Below, piece after piece: positions 35,201-45,335 of a stretch of DNA of 64,000 nucleotides. Within the stretch, counting starts at the first letter, position 1. Every line of letters begins with the position of its first letter. Source of the DNA: Verrucomicrobiaceae bacterium (lineage in GTDB: Bacteria; Verrucomicrobiota; Verrucomicrobiia; Verrucomicrobiales; DEV007); NCBI GenBank assembly GCA_004211885.1, contig SHBV01000002.1, positions 1-64,000 on the forward strand. The letters are read 5' to 3'. A model generated the notes under the pieces. The model was given only the letters and a program-made list of their open reading frames with translations, was not told where the DNA came from and made no database searches. A program made the position numbers and the translations under genes.

Positions 35201-37813
35201 TCAGTCTAGGTAAAGAAACTCGTTACTGGACATTAGAATTCTGGAATAGGATTTCCAGATTTCAGTGTCCTGCTCTTCGGGGTCATTTGACACGGTAGGA
35301 GCCATTGCTCTAGCAAAGTCTTCAAAGTCCTCATGATCGGTTTGAGAAGCTGATCTGGAAAAGAGTTGCTGACAAGCGCGCTCTAATCTCTGATCCGGAC
35401 CGATCGCGCGGATATTCGATGCAAATTGTTCGGCACAGTCATGAAAGAATGGGTCATTCATAAAATAAAGGGCTTGGCTAGGAACCGTGGTCCGGGACCT
35501 GCTAGCAGTACTGGCATTAGGGTCCGGACCATCAAATAGACTGAAAAAAGAAGAGATTTGGTTTCTCTTACGCATGAGATAAATGCTCCGTTTACTGCTG
35601 GCATATTCACCCGCGAACGGGTTGTGTTGAGTGAAGTTCCATTTATCGCGTGGTGGAAAAGGATGCTCTTTGCCGGGTGACACATCTAACATTCCTGAAA
35701 GATAAAGAATCGTATCACGAATCTCTTCAGCACTGAGCCTTCGCCTTTCAAAGCCAGAGTATTTTTTTGGTCCTGGCCCTGATCGGGCCGACTGTTGATA
35801 AGTGGCACTGCTCATTATCATGCGGTGCATTTGTTTAATACTCCAACCACTCTTAATAAATTCGAGTGCGAGATGATCCAGTAATTCTGGATGAGTTGGT
35901 GCAGCTCCATGTGTGCCAAAGTCATTCGGAGTTCCGACAATGCCTTGACCGAAGTGCCAAGCCCATATCCGGTTCACCATTACCCGTGAAGTGAGAGGAT
36001 TCTTTGGACTAACAATCAAATTAGCTAGATCTAGTCTGCCACTATGATCCTTATCCCCTAAAATCTCACCTCCTAGAACTGATAAAAAACGTCTTTTAAC
36101 GACTGGCCCTAGATCTTTAGCATCGCCCCTATTATGAATAGGGTAATCTTTAGGCTTACCTTCTGCTACTGCATACGCATAATCAGTTTTGGTTATTGGT
36201 TTAGTATTTTTGTGCTCCTCAATTTTAGCGATTCCGTGCTTATCTAATGCCAATTTTTCATAAGAAGAATGAATTTTATGGTTCGCAAAGTGTTGAAGTT
36301 GCCAAATCACCCCATCCCCAAATGCGTGTCCGTCTGCAACTTTTAATTCTATTTCAATTTTACCTGTAACCGGGCTAATCCAAGTCACTGCAACTGGGCT
36401 ATCTGCACTGGGATGAACAAAAAAACTTCTAGCGGGTATTTCTGTCCAGACCTTGACAGGATCTTCTCCATTGTTAATGGCTACGGATGGAAGACCACCG
36501 ATAGACCATTTCTTTAGTGTTGATTGGCCATCAATGGCTTCTGCCTTTTCGTTCAGTAGACGCGGTCCTTCAGGACCAATGTCTAGAAAGTACCATATTG
36601 CCTTATTTGAATTGAGGGGATTAGATTTAGTTAAAATGTCTATGAGATCTTGTGTTGACCACTCTAGATTTCCTGAATCGGTTTGGTGTTTAATTTTTAA
36701 ATCAATTAAAGTGGTATCAGCACCGTGATTTGCATTCGGAGCAATTGAGATCTGTATCGCTTCACCTTTTCTAACATTGATTTTTATCGGATCAGAAGAA
36801 AAATCTATGGACTTCCCAACAGGCAAATGCCCTTCTGAAAGCATCTTGTAACTCTCTGATGCAACTTTGATGAGTTCTTTTTTTGGATTTTCTACAAGAT
36901 CTCGTTCAAGTTTTTTGAGCTTTTCTTCCCATTCTTTGTTTTCCTCAATGACATTATTGGTTACGAGAGGCACGAGATCCCTTGGTTGTTGTTTAGGTTC
37001 GCACCCAGGAAAAGGAAGCCTTGAGCTAGCCATTACACCATACAAAGCATAATAATCTGCACTCGTTATGGGATCATGTTTATGATCATGACAGCGAGCA
37101 CAAGCAATAGAAAGGCCCAGAAATGTTTTACCAAGGTTATCAATAGCATCCTCATAGGTGAGATACATTCTCTTATCAATGTCGTGACCGAATCTTCTCG
37201 CGATCGCCAAATACCCAGTAGCAATAATACTATCTGCAAATTCTGCACCTTTCTTTTCAGTGGCAAGAATGTCTCCGGCAATTTGTTCCCGAACGAACTC
37301 ATCGTAAGGCTTATCAGAATTGAAGGCGTCGACTACCCAGTTCCTGTATCGCCAGGCATCCTCAATTGGATGATCGCTATTCTCGCCGGCAGTGTCAGCG
37401 TAGCGCACCACGTCCAACCAGTGCCGGCCCCACTTTTCACCGTAGGCACTTGACCCCAAAAAATTCTCGATGATTTTGGAAAAAGCAATTCCATCATTGC
37501 TTGGATCGTTCATGAATGTTTCTACCGTTTCGGGGCTCGGTGGAAGACCAGTCAAATCATAACTGGCTCTTCTGATCAATGAGCGCCTGTCCGCTCTTGG
37601 GCTTGGAGTTAAAGATTCAACAGATAACTTTTTAAGAATAAAATCATCAATAACATTACGTGACCAGTCATTCTTGGTATTTGCGGGGACAGTGATTTCA
37701 TTAATAGGTTTAAGCGACCAAAGTTTTTTTTCGGCAAAGAGTTGACCCGGACCAAATAAAAATAGAGCGACTGCAATGCTCAAAATCCCTAATATGTTGA
37801 CTATCAATGTCAC
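35201..37813 (-). CDS. DUF1549/DUF1553 surface protein with beta-sandwich-like insert
   Basis: An 870-residue exported protein, GTG start, signal peptide to about residue 27. DUF1549 (PSCyt2) spans about 45-250 and contains a heme-type CARCH at 238-242 (ACARCHDHKHDP). An insert of about 340-520 is beta-rich and may bind carbohydrate. DUF1553 (PSD1) fills about 590-865 (SRVMVNRIWAWHFGQG at its start, SNEFLYLD at the end). The N-terminal PSCyt1 cytochrome seen in many planctomycete relatives is absent. Immediately upstream of a DUF1501 gene; function unknown. Confidence 0.9.
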   Translation of the reverse strand: MTLIVNILGILSIAVALFLFGPGQLFAEKKLWSLKPINEITVPANTKNDWSRNVIDDFILKKLSVESLTPSPRADRRSLIRRASYDLTGLPPSPETVETFMNDPSNDGIAFSKIIENFLGSSAYGEKWGRHWLDVVRYADTAGENSDHPIEDAWRYRNWVVDAFNSDKPYDEFVREQIAGDILATEKKGAEFADSIIATGYLAIARRFGHDIDKRMYLTYEDAIDNLGKTFLGLSIACARCHDHKHDPITSADYYALYGVMASSRLPFPGCEPKQQPRDLVPLVTNNVIEENKEWEEKLKKLERDLVENPKKELIKVASESYKMLSEGHLPVGKSIDFSSDPIKINVRKGEAIQISIAPNANHGADTTLIDLKIKHQTDSGNLEWSTQDLIDILTKSNPLNSNKAIWYFLDIGPEGPRLLNEKAEAIDGQSTLKKWSIGGLPSVAINNGEDPVKVWTEIPARSFFVHPSADSPVAVTWISPVTGKIEIELKVADGHAFGDGVIWQLQHFANHKIHSSYEKLALDKHGIAKIEEHKNTKPITKTDYAYAVAEGKPKDYPIHNRGDAKDLGPVVKRRFLSVLGGEILGDKDHSGRLDLANLIVSPKNPLTSRVMVNRIWAWHFGQGIVGTPNDFGTHGAAPTHPELLDHLALEFIKSGWSIKQMHRMIMSSATYQQSARSGPGPKKYSGFERRRLSAEEIRDTILYLSGMLDVSPGKEHPFPPRDKWNFTQHNPFAGEYASSKRSIYLMRKRNQISSFFSLFDGPDPNASTASRSRTTVPSQALYFMNDPFFHDCAEQFASNIRAIGPDQRLERACQQLFSRSASQTDHEDFEDFARAMAPTVSNDPEEQDTEIWKSYSRILMSSNEFLYLD

Positions 37814-37886
37814 GGAGGGAAATATAATGTGTTAGGATTGAATAATCTAGGCCATTTTATAATCATTAAGAAAAAATTTCCAAGAA

Positions 37887-39326
37887 ATGAAAATTCCTAA
37901 TCATCCAACAATTTCCCGTAGAACCATGATCAGAGCAGGTTCGATAGGAGCGTTGGGTTCAGGCCTCAGCGATGCGGGTCTCTTAAGAGCACTCGCGTCT
38001 TCTGAGAAAGGGGACGGAAAAGCAAAGTCTGTCATTTATATTTTCTTATCGGGCGGCCTTTCGCAGATTGATACTTTTGACATGAAGCCAGAGGCTCCAC
38101 TTGAAATACGCGGTGAATTTGATCCAATAAAGACCAAGACGCCCGGACTTCATGTTTGTGAGCACTTACCTGAACTGGCTAAGAGGAGTGACCATTGGGC
38201 CCTTTGCCGGTCAGTGACTCACCGTTGGAATGAACATTCTCAGGGCCATCACATCATGCTCACTGGCCGTTCCGAGACTCCACAAGGATTTGATCCCAAC
38301 AAGCCACGGCCCGAGGACTATCCATCAATAGCAGCCATGGCGAACCGTTATCTAAAAGGTTCTGGTCCGCTTCCGCCGTCCATGGTCCTTCCGGAAAAAA
38401 TTATTCACCGTACCGGAAGAACATTGCCCGGACAATTCTCGGGCCTAATGGGTGAGCGGTGGGAGCCGTTCTTTTTGAACTGCTCGAAGTACAATGCGGC
38501 CAGTTATGGTGCCTATCCTAATTATCTCTTTCATCATGCCAAAGGTAAAGTGGATGGATCAACCAAGAAATTTATTGAGCCGGATTTATCCTTACCAGAG
38601 GGGGTCGGTCTTGATCGGCTAAAGGACCGTTTGGGTATTTCACGTTACCTTGATTCACAGCAAAAGTATTTTGAAAATGAGGCACAGGTAAGAGAATTTG
38701 ATCGATACACTAACATGGCCGTTTCACTACTTGCGGATCCAAAGACAAAGTCCGCATTTGATGTGCACGGAGCCGATTCAAAGATTCAGGACAAGTATGG
38801 TAGAAATGCTTTTGGCTGGTCACTCCTCATGGCGAGGCAATTAGTGGAGGCGGGAGTTAAATTAGTTCAGGTGAATCTTGGTAATAATGAGGCATGGGAC
38901 ACGCATCAAGCAGGCTTTCCCAGTCTGAAGAATTTTCTTCTTCCACCAACTGATCGAGCCGTTTCAGCCTTACTCGATGATTTACATGATCGGGGCATGT
39001 TAGAAGATACGCTTGTTGTTATGGCCAGTGAATTTGGAAGGACACCTAGGATCTTCAAGATACCAAAAGCAAAGCTCCCTGGCCGCGACCATTGGGGTGC
39101 TGTTCAGACAGTACTTTTTGCTGGGGGCGGGATCACTGGCGGAGCCGTAGTTGGGTCCAGTGATTCTAACGGAGGTCATCCTGCCACTGACCCACACAGT
39201 CCGGAGGATTTTGCGGCGACGATATATAGAGCACTTGGAATTCCACAAGATGCTCACTGGGAGGATTTGACTGGCAGACCACATCCGATCTATCACGGAA
39301 ACCCTATAAACAAGCTATTTTCTTAG
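37887..39326 (+). CDS. DUF1501 protein, GRP-type C-terminus (unpaired class)
   Basis: A 479-residue exported protein with Tat-like RRTMIRAGSIGALG. Shares class features with the gene at 31240: FDMKPEAPLEIRGEF, HEH-type loops, ASEFGRTPRI and the C-terminal GRPHPIYHGNPINKLF. It is divergent from the DUF1549/1553 gene across 73 bases, which contain a perfect TATAAT at 37858 without a matching -35, and is convergent with the next DUF1501 gene, so it has no DUF1553 partner. Confidence 0.88.
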   Translation: MKIPNHPTISRRTMIRAGSIGALGSGLSDAGLLRALASSEKGDGKAKSVIYIFLSGGLSQIDTFDMKPEAPLEIRGEFDPIKTKTPGLHVCEHLPELAKRSDHWALCRSVTHRWNEHSQGHHIMLTGRSETPQGFDPNKPRPEDYPSIAAMANRYLKGSGPLPPSMVLPEKIIHRTGRTLPGQFSGLMGERWEPFFLNCSKYNAASYGAYPNYLFHHAKGKVDGSTKKFIEPDLSLPEGVGLDRLKDRLGISRYLDSQQKYFENEAQVREFDRYTNMAVSLLADPKTKSAFDVHGADSKIQDKYGRNAFGWSLLMARQLVEAGVKLVQVNLGNNEAWDTHQAGFPSLKNFLLPPTDRAVSALLDDLHDRGMLEDTLVVMASEFGRTPRIFKIPKAKLPGRDHWGAVQTVLFAGGGITGGAVVGSSDSNGGHPATDPHSPEDFAATIYRALGIPQDAHWEDLTGRPHPIYHGNPINKLFS

Positions 39327-39346
39327 CTTTTCCTTTCTCTCCACAA

Positions 39347-40771
39347 TTAGGTAAGGATACCTGATAGAACATTGCCGTGCACATTAGTTAGGCGCCTTTG
39401 AATCCCGTTGTGGTAATAACTGAGACGCTCATGATCTATGCCCAAAAGATGTAATACAGTCGCATGGAAATCATACCAGGGGACAGGGTCAATGACAGAT
39501 TTGTAGCCGATATCATCAGTGGCTCCGTAATTAATTCCTGATTTGAGGCCTCCTCCAGCAAGCCATACACTGAAACCGACTTGGTTATGGTCCCGGCCCG
39601 TGCCGACCTTGTCAGATGCGGACTGAGTGAAAGGAGTCCTTCCAAATTCTGAAGTGAATAAAATGAGAGTCTCATCAAGCATTCCCCTTGCCCTAAGATC
39701 CTTAATCAGAGCCGCGACGGGCTGATCTATCCGCAGAGCCTCGCGCCCATGATTACGTTTCATGTCCTCATGACCGTCCCAGTTAATTCTTGGCGAGCCA
39801 AAAGAACCGCCTGAGAAAAGTTGAACGTGCCTTACTCCGCGTTCCAAGAGTCTTCGCGCGAGTAAGCAACTCCTTCCAAAGTCTCGGGTTTCCTTCCCAT
39901 TTAAACCATAACTTTCACGGGTCCTTTCCGTTTCGCCTTCGATACTGGTAACTTCCGGAACCGCGAGCTGCATTCTTGCTGCGAGTTCATAACTCGCGAT
40001 TCTTGCTGCGAGCGTATCATTGGTGCCCGTTTCCTTCATGTGCAGATCATTCATCTTTTTGAGAAGGTTTCGGCTATTGGATTCGACCATAGGCTCAATC
40101 TTTTCGGCTGGGAAAAGGTTACTGATGGCATTTCCATCACCACTAGTCCTGAACGGAACTCCCTGATGACGGGCAGGTAAGAATCCGTTAGTCCAGTTAC
40201 TTGTTGATCCGGCCGGCATGCCTCGAGAGTCAGGAAGGACCACGTAAGTTGGCAAATCACTGGTCAAATTGCCAAGTCCATACGATACCCATGACCCCAT
40301 GACCGGGAATCCATTGAGACGGAAACCGCTACTCTCTTGGAACGTGGCGGGTGTATGACTTGACGATTCAGCAACCATTGAATTAATGACGGTCAGCTCA
40401 TCAGCAACTGTTGATATGTGTGGGAAAAGATCTGAGATCCACATGCCACTTTGCCCACGTTGCTTGAATTCCCAGTCATTGGATCTTAGCAGACCAACTC
40501 TACCAAAAAACACGTCCGGCTTTTCGTCCGCCTGCAAAGACTTACCATGCATTTCCTTGAGCTTGGGTTTGTAATCGAACGAATCAACCTGGCTCACACC
40601 GCCGCACAAGCATATATGAATGACCTGTTTATTATGGGGTATATGATGAGACTTAAGTGCTTGAGAGGCGAATCCATCTTCCAGCATGAGAGATGAAATG
40701 GCTGCACCACCTAGGCCATGTGTGCTCCAGTTCAGAAAGTCTCGCCTTTTCATATCGTTATTAATTTTCAT
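39347..40771 (-). CDS. DUF1501 protein coupled to DUF1553 (paired class)
   Basis: A 474-residue exported protein (Tat-like KRRDFLNWSTHGLGG; an internal ATG at 40753 is an alternative start). Contains FDYKPKLKEMHGKS, SWVSYGLGNLTSDLP, TSEFGRTPF, GRDHNQ and LGIDHERLSYYHNGIQRRL. It begins three bases after the DUF1549/LamG/DUF1553 stop codon, the same spacing as the pair at 33800/35201. Confidence 0.9.
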   Translation of the reverse strand: MKINNDMKRRDFLNWSTHGLGGAAISSLMLEDGFASQALKSHHIPHNKQVIHICLCGGVSQVDSFDYKPKLKEMHGKSLQADEKPDVFFGRVGLLRSNDWEFKQRGQSGMWISDLFPHISTVADELTVINSMVAESSSHTPATFQESSGFRLNGFPVMGSWVSYGLGNLTSDLPTYVVLPDSRGMPAGSTSNWTNGFLPARHQGVPFRTSGDGNAISNLFPAEKIEPMVESNSRNLLKKMNDLHMKETGTNDTLAARIASYELAARMQLAVPEVTSIEGETERTRESYGLNGKETRDFGRSCLLARRLLERGVRHVQLFSGGSFGSPRINWDGHEDMKRNHGREALRIDQPVAALIKDLRARGMLDETLILFTSEFGRTPFTQSASDKVGTGRDHNQVGFSVWLAGGGLKSGINYGATDDIGYKSVIDPVPWYDFHATVLHLLGIDHERLSYYHNGIQRRLTNVHGNVLSGILT

Positions 40772-40774
40772 CGA

Positions 40775-43438
40775 CTAGTTCAGATAAATAAATTCATTGG
40801 AATTAAGCAGGACTCTGCAAAGTGCGGTCAGACCGTTCTTTTTTACGAAGTCCTCGATGAGTTTTTTTTCCTCTTCCTTTGGCTCACGCATGAAGGCAAG
40901 CTCGAAGCCACGTTTGACTTGAGCATTAATATCGTTCCCGGCTTCAGCTTTTAATCTGTCAGCAAATTTGCGTGACATACGAAGAACGAACGAAGTGTTC
41001 ATCATGGACAAGGCGCCTAGAGGAGTCGTTGTAATACTTCTGACGGGCGCAGATGCTGATGGGTCTGGGCAGTCAAGTGGTGCTAGGAGCGGATGAACGT
41101 TACCTCTTGCCCATGTCCTGTAGATGCTGCGGCGATTAAATTCAGCTCCTTCAGGATCGATGGCATCATAGACCCAAGAACCCTTGTGATTGTACATTTT
41201 AAAGTCGCGATAACCTGGCCCACCCATTTTTTTATTTAGTTGTCCTGATACGGTCAGTATCGAGTCACGAATGAGTTCAGCTTCTAGCCTTGAGATCGAT
41301 CTTTTCCAGAGCAGTACGTTGTCCGAGTCTTTCTCCAAGGCTTTAGGATTTTCTTGTGAGGATTGCCGATAAGTAGCGGAATCACATATTATTTTATGCA
41401 TGGCTTTTAGGCTCCATTTCTGTTCCTTAAGTTCAGCAGCTAACCAATCAAGGAGTTTCGGGTGAGAAGGTTTTCCCCCATTAAAACCCAGATCATTGGT
41501 TGTTTGAACGAGGCCCTTTCCAAAGTGATAATGCCAGAGACGGTTGACTATGACTCTGGCAAAGAGAGGATTGTCAGGGGCACTGATCCATGTTGCTAAT
41601 TTTTTACGCCGCTCGGCATCAGGAGCGTCCGGCCCTAGCCCGAAATTTGAAGATATTGATCCAGTAACAGATTGAACCCCTCCGGCCGAAACTTCATCCC
41701 CTAATTCGAAAGGGCTACCTCTAACTAAAAGATGTGTCACTGGAGCCTTTGAGGGCCTCACTGCGTACACTTTTCTCTTCTTCATTTTACTTAACTCTTT
41801 GTCAATCTTGGCAATTTCAGTTTTCCAGCTTTCCCTGACAATTTTTTGTTCTGGCCTGAGCCTAGCGACCAGCTCAGCTTCTGAGACAAAATTTCCATTT
41901 GATGTCATTGCAATTTCCTCAGCCGTTAGCGCCTTATCATAGAGTTGTGCCCGATCAATTTTTCCACTTAACATTAAATTACTACCGGCTTTAGTTCCGT
42001 GGCGCATTCCAAATAGAACCTGATAATTTCCGGAGGAAAAATCGACTGATCCAGACTTATAGGTTTTTCCATACGGTTTTCCATTTCTGTAGGCGGTGAT
42101 ATGACCATCAGCTTTGTAAACGATGGCGACGTGGGTGAATTCATCCTTTGCCCTATTTTCCTCCTCGCCGCCGAAACTTTGTGTCCTAGAGTAACCTTCA
42201 CTACCCGCCATCCAGCGTTTCGGCTCGCGTTCTCCAAACACGATAGCGTCAAATGTCTTAGCATCGTTACTTTGCATGCTCATAACGGCTCCGCCTCGCT
42301 GATCAAGATTGTTTAATTTTACCCATGCTTGGAGAGTCTTTGCTTTCATGTTCCGATTAATGGGAACAGTCATCACGTATGCGGACTTCCCGTCCAGTTC
42401 AAGGGCCCCGTCATTGATTCTGGCCCCGCCCAATGCTTTTCCATGAATGTTACCTATCTGGTCTTTCAGGTCCTTATCAAAGGTCCACCTTGCGATGGGT
42501 TGCGGCCCTTCATTATTTCTTTTGGCACTTTTATTTTCCTTGAGAATCAGCTCACGTATTTTTTGGTCACCGTTCTCTAGCCTTTTTTGAAGAAGATCCT
42601 TTTTTTGTTTTAAGTTTGTCGGGTTCCCAGAGGCCGGAACATCCCGATCGCCTCTATGCACACCTCCCAGAGCAGATGCCATCTGGTAATATTCCTTTTG
42701 CGGAACCGGATCAAACTTATGATCGTGGCACCGTGCACAGTGGACAGTGAGTCCGAGAAATGTTTGGCTTACCGTCCCCACTAAATCTTCCATTTCATCC
42801 TGCCGCATGATTTTCCTTTGTTTGTCTCCGGAAGGCTTAAGGCCATCGAATGCGCCGCAGACAAGAAAGCCCGTAGCAATGATGGCGTCTGGATTATTTG
42901 GTTCGATCACATCACCCGCTATTTGGAGTCGGGTGAACCTGTCATAAGGCATGTCCTTATTTAGTGCATCGATTACCCAGTCCCTGTAAGTCCAGGCATT
43001 GGGTCTGAGCTGATCGTATTCGAACCCATTGCTTTCTCCATAACGTGCTACATCTAACCAGTGTCTGGCCCACCTCTCACCGTAATGAGGGCTAGCAAGA
43101 AGCTCGTCAATTTCAGGCGAAGAATCTGGGCCAGGAGGTAATCCTATAAGATCAAAATATAATCTGCGGGTCAGTGATCTGTCATCAGCTTCAGGAGCAG
43201 GGTCGAGGCCCTCTTTTTCCAGTTTTGCCAGAACAAAATTATCAATCGGATTACGAACCCATTCTTTGTTTTTAATTTCAGGAATTTCTGGTCTTTCAAC
43301 TTGCTGGAGAGACCACCAGTCTGAACCGGCCTTTTCTTCGGCGACGGTTCGCAAATTTAGATTTACCACTAATAATAAAATTAGCCAAGGCACACACAGG
43401 AAAGGACCATTGTTCTTTTTATAAAATGAGTCGAACAT
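40775..43438 (-). CDS. DUF1549/LamG/DUF1553 surface protein
   Basis: Start set at ATG 43438 before the hydrophobic signal (FLCVPWLILLLVVNL). The 887-residue protein has DUF1549 at about 40-250 with heme-type CARCH at 234-238, a LamG domain at about 315-500 (IARWTFDKDLKDQIG, KTLQAWVKLNN, DRAQLYDKALTAEEI) and DUF1553 at about 600-885, ending SNEFIYLN. LamG domains bind glycans or adhere to matrix. No PSCyt1 domain. It is followed after three bases by its DUF1501 partner. Confidence 0.9.
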   Translation of the reverse strand: MFDSFYKKNNGPFLCVPWLILLLVVNLNLRTVAEEKAGSDWWSLQQVERPEIPEIKNKEWVRNPIDNFVLAKLEKEGLDPAPEADDRSLTRRLYFDLIGLPPGPDSSPEIDELLASPHYGERWARHWLDVARYGESNGFEYDQLRPNAWTYRDWVIDALNKDMPYDRFTRLQIAGDVIEPNNPDAIIATGFLVCGAFDGLKPSGDKQRKIMRQDEMEDLVGTVSQTFLGLTVHCARCHDHKFDPVPQKEYYQMASALGGVHRGDRDVPASGNPTNLKQKKDLLQKRLENGDQKIRELILKENKSAKRNNEGPQPIARWTFDKDLKDQIGNIHGKALGGARINDGALELDGKSAYVMTVPINRNMKAKTLQAWVKLNNLDQRGGAVMSMQSNDAKTFDAIVFGEREPKRWMAGSEGYSRTQSFGGEEENRAKDEFTHVAIVYKADGHITAYRNGKPYGKTYKSGSVDFSSGNYQVLFGMRHGTKAGSNLMLSGKIDRAQLYDKALTAEEIAMTSNGNFVSEAELVARLRPEQKIVRESWKTEIAKIDKELSKMKKRKVYAVRPSKAPVTHLLVRGSPFELGDEVSAGGVQSVTGSISSNFGLGPDAPDAERRKKLATWISAPDNPLFARVIVNRLWHYHFGKGLVQTTNDLGFNGGKPSHPKLLDWLAAELKEQKWSLKAMHKIICDSATYRQSSQENPKALEKDSDNVLLWKRSISRLEAELIRDSILTVSGQLNKKMGGPGYRDFKMYNHKGSWVYDAIDPEGAEFNRRSIYRTWARGNVHPLLAPLDCPDPSASAPVRSITTTPLGALSMMNTSFVLRMSRKFADRLKAEAGNDINAQVKRGFELAFMREPKEEEKKLIEDFVKKNGLTALCRVLLNSNEFIYLN

Positions 43439-43590
43439 CAAAGTTGAATCAGTAACGGTAAATATGTGATAATATTTTCTATTTTCTAGGCCCATGAGCA
43501 AGGGAAATCCTTTTATGATGAAGCTCCTACTTGTATTAATGATGCCTTTTTGTCTAATATTCTCACACTAAATAAAACATACTTCATCAC

Positions 43591-44454
43591 ATGAATCGTC
43601 GATCCTTTCTTAAATGTTCTACAATCTCCTTAACTTCTGTTCCGCTAGTGTCTTCTGGCTTGGAGGTTTCAAGTAAAAGTACGAATTTTAAAGGTCGAAT
43701 ATATAAGGCATTAAAGGGTGGCAAAAAGAAAGGGGAATCCGTTGAAGATTTTTTTATCCGGCTAAAAAAGCTTGGGTATGATGGTGTTGAAAGCGGTAAT
43801 GCCGCGGAAGCTGAGGCTTACAGGGCCGCGGCTAAAAAGACAGGTATACGAGTGCATGGGCTTGTGAACGGTGGACATTGGTCTGTCCGATTAAGTGATC
43901 CGAGACCCGAAGTCCGTGAGAAGGGAAGAAAGAATCTTGAGAATGCACTAATGAATTCTCATTTGCTTGGAGGATCTTCTGTGCTCCTTGTGCCCGGAAA
44001 GGTTGGAGGTGCTAACGAAACGCATGATCATGTATGGGAACGTTCGATTGAACAGATCCTGGCCGTAATTCCCCTTGCGTCGAGGCTAGGAGTTAGAGTT
44101 TTAATTGAGACTGTCTGGAACGGTTTTTGTGAGAGCCCGGAAAAGTTCAGGGACTACATTGATGAATTTAACAGTCCTTGGGTCGGGGCATATTTTGACA
44201 TTGGCAATATGCAAAAATTTGCTCCTGCCGAAGATTGGATACGTACCCTTGGCAACCGTACCGTCAAGCTCGATGTGAAGGACTGGGGAAAAAAGAATGG
44301 GTTCTGTCGCCTCGGTGAGGGCGACGTTGAATGGGACAAGGTCCGCACCGCGTTACAAGAGATAGGATTTGCAGGGTGGGCTACCCGAGAAGGTAGTGAC
44401 AAATCATTGGAGGACACTAGTCAGCTCATTGATAATTTGTTGATTGGGATATGA
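43591..44454 (+). CDS. Exported sugar phosphate isomerase/epimerase-like TIM barrel
   Basis: A 287-residue AP-endonuclease-2-type TIM barrel with a Tat-like N-terminus (NRRSFLKCSTISLTS). Barrel motifs: GYDGVESGNAAEAEAY, VLLVPGKVGG, VLIETVWN (Glu metal ligand), GAYFDIGNMQ (Asp), VKLDVKDWG and ATREGSD. Such enzymes isomerise sugars or hydroxypyruvate; the fold suits a periplasmic sugar epimerase. Divergent from the LamG/DUF1553 gene, convergent with the next gene. Confidence 0.85.
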   Translation: MNRRSFLKCSTISLTSVPLVSSGLEVSSKSTNFKGRIYKALKGGKKKGESVEDFFIRLKKLGYDGVESGNAAEAEAYRAAAKKTGIRVHGLVNGGHWSVRLSDPRPEVREKGRKNLENALMNSHLLGGSSVLLVPGKVGGANETHDHVWERSIEQILAVIPLASRLGVRVLIETVWNGFCESPEKFRDYIDEFNSPWVGAYFDIGNMQKFAPAEDWIRTLGNRTVKLDVKDWGKKNGFCRLGEGDVEWDKVRTALQEIGFAGWATREGSDKSLEDTSQLIDNLLIGI

Positions 44455-44471
44455 TAACTAGTAGGGAAAAT

Positions 44472-45305
44472 TCAATCTGATATTTTATATTTCCCATCAG
44501 GAAGGTTCTTTGGAAATTTATACTTCGGGTCACTCAATAATTTATAGACATCAGGGTCACCTTTTCTAACAAGTTCATACGTTGGGAGTCGCCATTCGTG
44601 TTCAATTTCCCGTTGCCTTCGGATTGATTTTTGTGCACCCAGCATAGAAGTCATTGCCCAGTAGATATATTCTGTAATCATGCAGCCGTACTCACAACTC
44701 TCATCATCGTAAGTGAACCAGGCGTCTTCCGGGTACGAGTCAGGCACCTGAGCAAAATGCCCTTTACGGGCTAAATCCAAACATTTTGCAATCTTGGTAC
44801 CTGATCGGGCACCAAAAATTCTAGGATAAGCATTCCCATATCCGTGGTGAGTTATGAGGTGGAAGACTTCTTCAAGGGTAGCATCGAACCTACCATTTCC
44901 GGGATTTGTTTCACCCACGAATTGTGAGATTCCATAATGAAAACCTTCCTCGAAGTGCTTTCCCCTGTCGTGCACTTTTTCCAGTTCGCGTTCATTTACG
45001 AAGATTTCTAAATATGCATCCCTAGAATTCAAAGCATTTACGACTTGTTGATTATCGGGTTTCCCATTCTCGTCATTATCTAGATATTCTGCAAGTACTG
45101 CAGCGGCATGAAGGACCTTTGAGTCTGGAGTTCTTTTAGTCGCAAAGACGTGGATCCCAAAGACACTGATGTATTTTGAAAAGGCGGGGGCAAAGGCCAT
45201 GAGTTTACCTTTTGGGATTGGTGAAACTTTTAGTTTTGGCGTCTGAGCCTTTGCAGTCAAAAAGGGAAGCATTGTTACTGCTAATAATAAAATAAAATTT
45301 CTCAT
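44472..45305 (-). CDS. Secreted conserved protein of unknown function
   Basis: A 277-residue protein with signal peptide (MRNFILLLAVTMLPFLTAKAQ). I recognise the pattern from marine genomes but know no name or function. Visible features: an EF-hand-like calcium loop DNDENGKPD; a block TLEEVFHLITHHGYGNAYP rich in possible metal ligands but without an HExxH; and a Cys/Trp/Tyr-rich stretch with TYDDESCEYGC and EYIYWAMTSMLGAQ. Starts 31 bases after the DUF1592-type gene ends, same strand, likely operon partner. Confidence 0.75.
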   Translation of the reverse strand: MRNFILLLAVTMLPFLTAKAQTPKLKVSPIPKGKLMAFAPAFSKYISVFGIHVFATKRTPDSKVLHAAAVLAEYLDNDENGKPDNQQVVNALNSRDAYLEIFVNERELEKVHDRGKHFEEGFHYGISQFVGETNPGNGRFDATLEEVFHLITHHGYGNAYPRIFGARSGTKIAKCLDLARKGHFAQVPDSYPEDAWFTYDDESCEYGCMITEYIYWAMTSMLGAQKSIRRQREIEHEWRLPTYELVRKGDPDVYKLLSDPKYKFPKNLPDGKYKISD

Positions 45306-45335
45306 GAATTTGTAATTATGTTCCTGAAAGGAATA

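Noticed and set aside
43515..43571. 18-codon hydrophobic frame (MMKLLLVLMMPFCLIFSH) upstream of the isomerase
   Set aside because: Looks like an isolated signal peptide, but too short and in a promoter region; may be chance or a relic.
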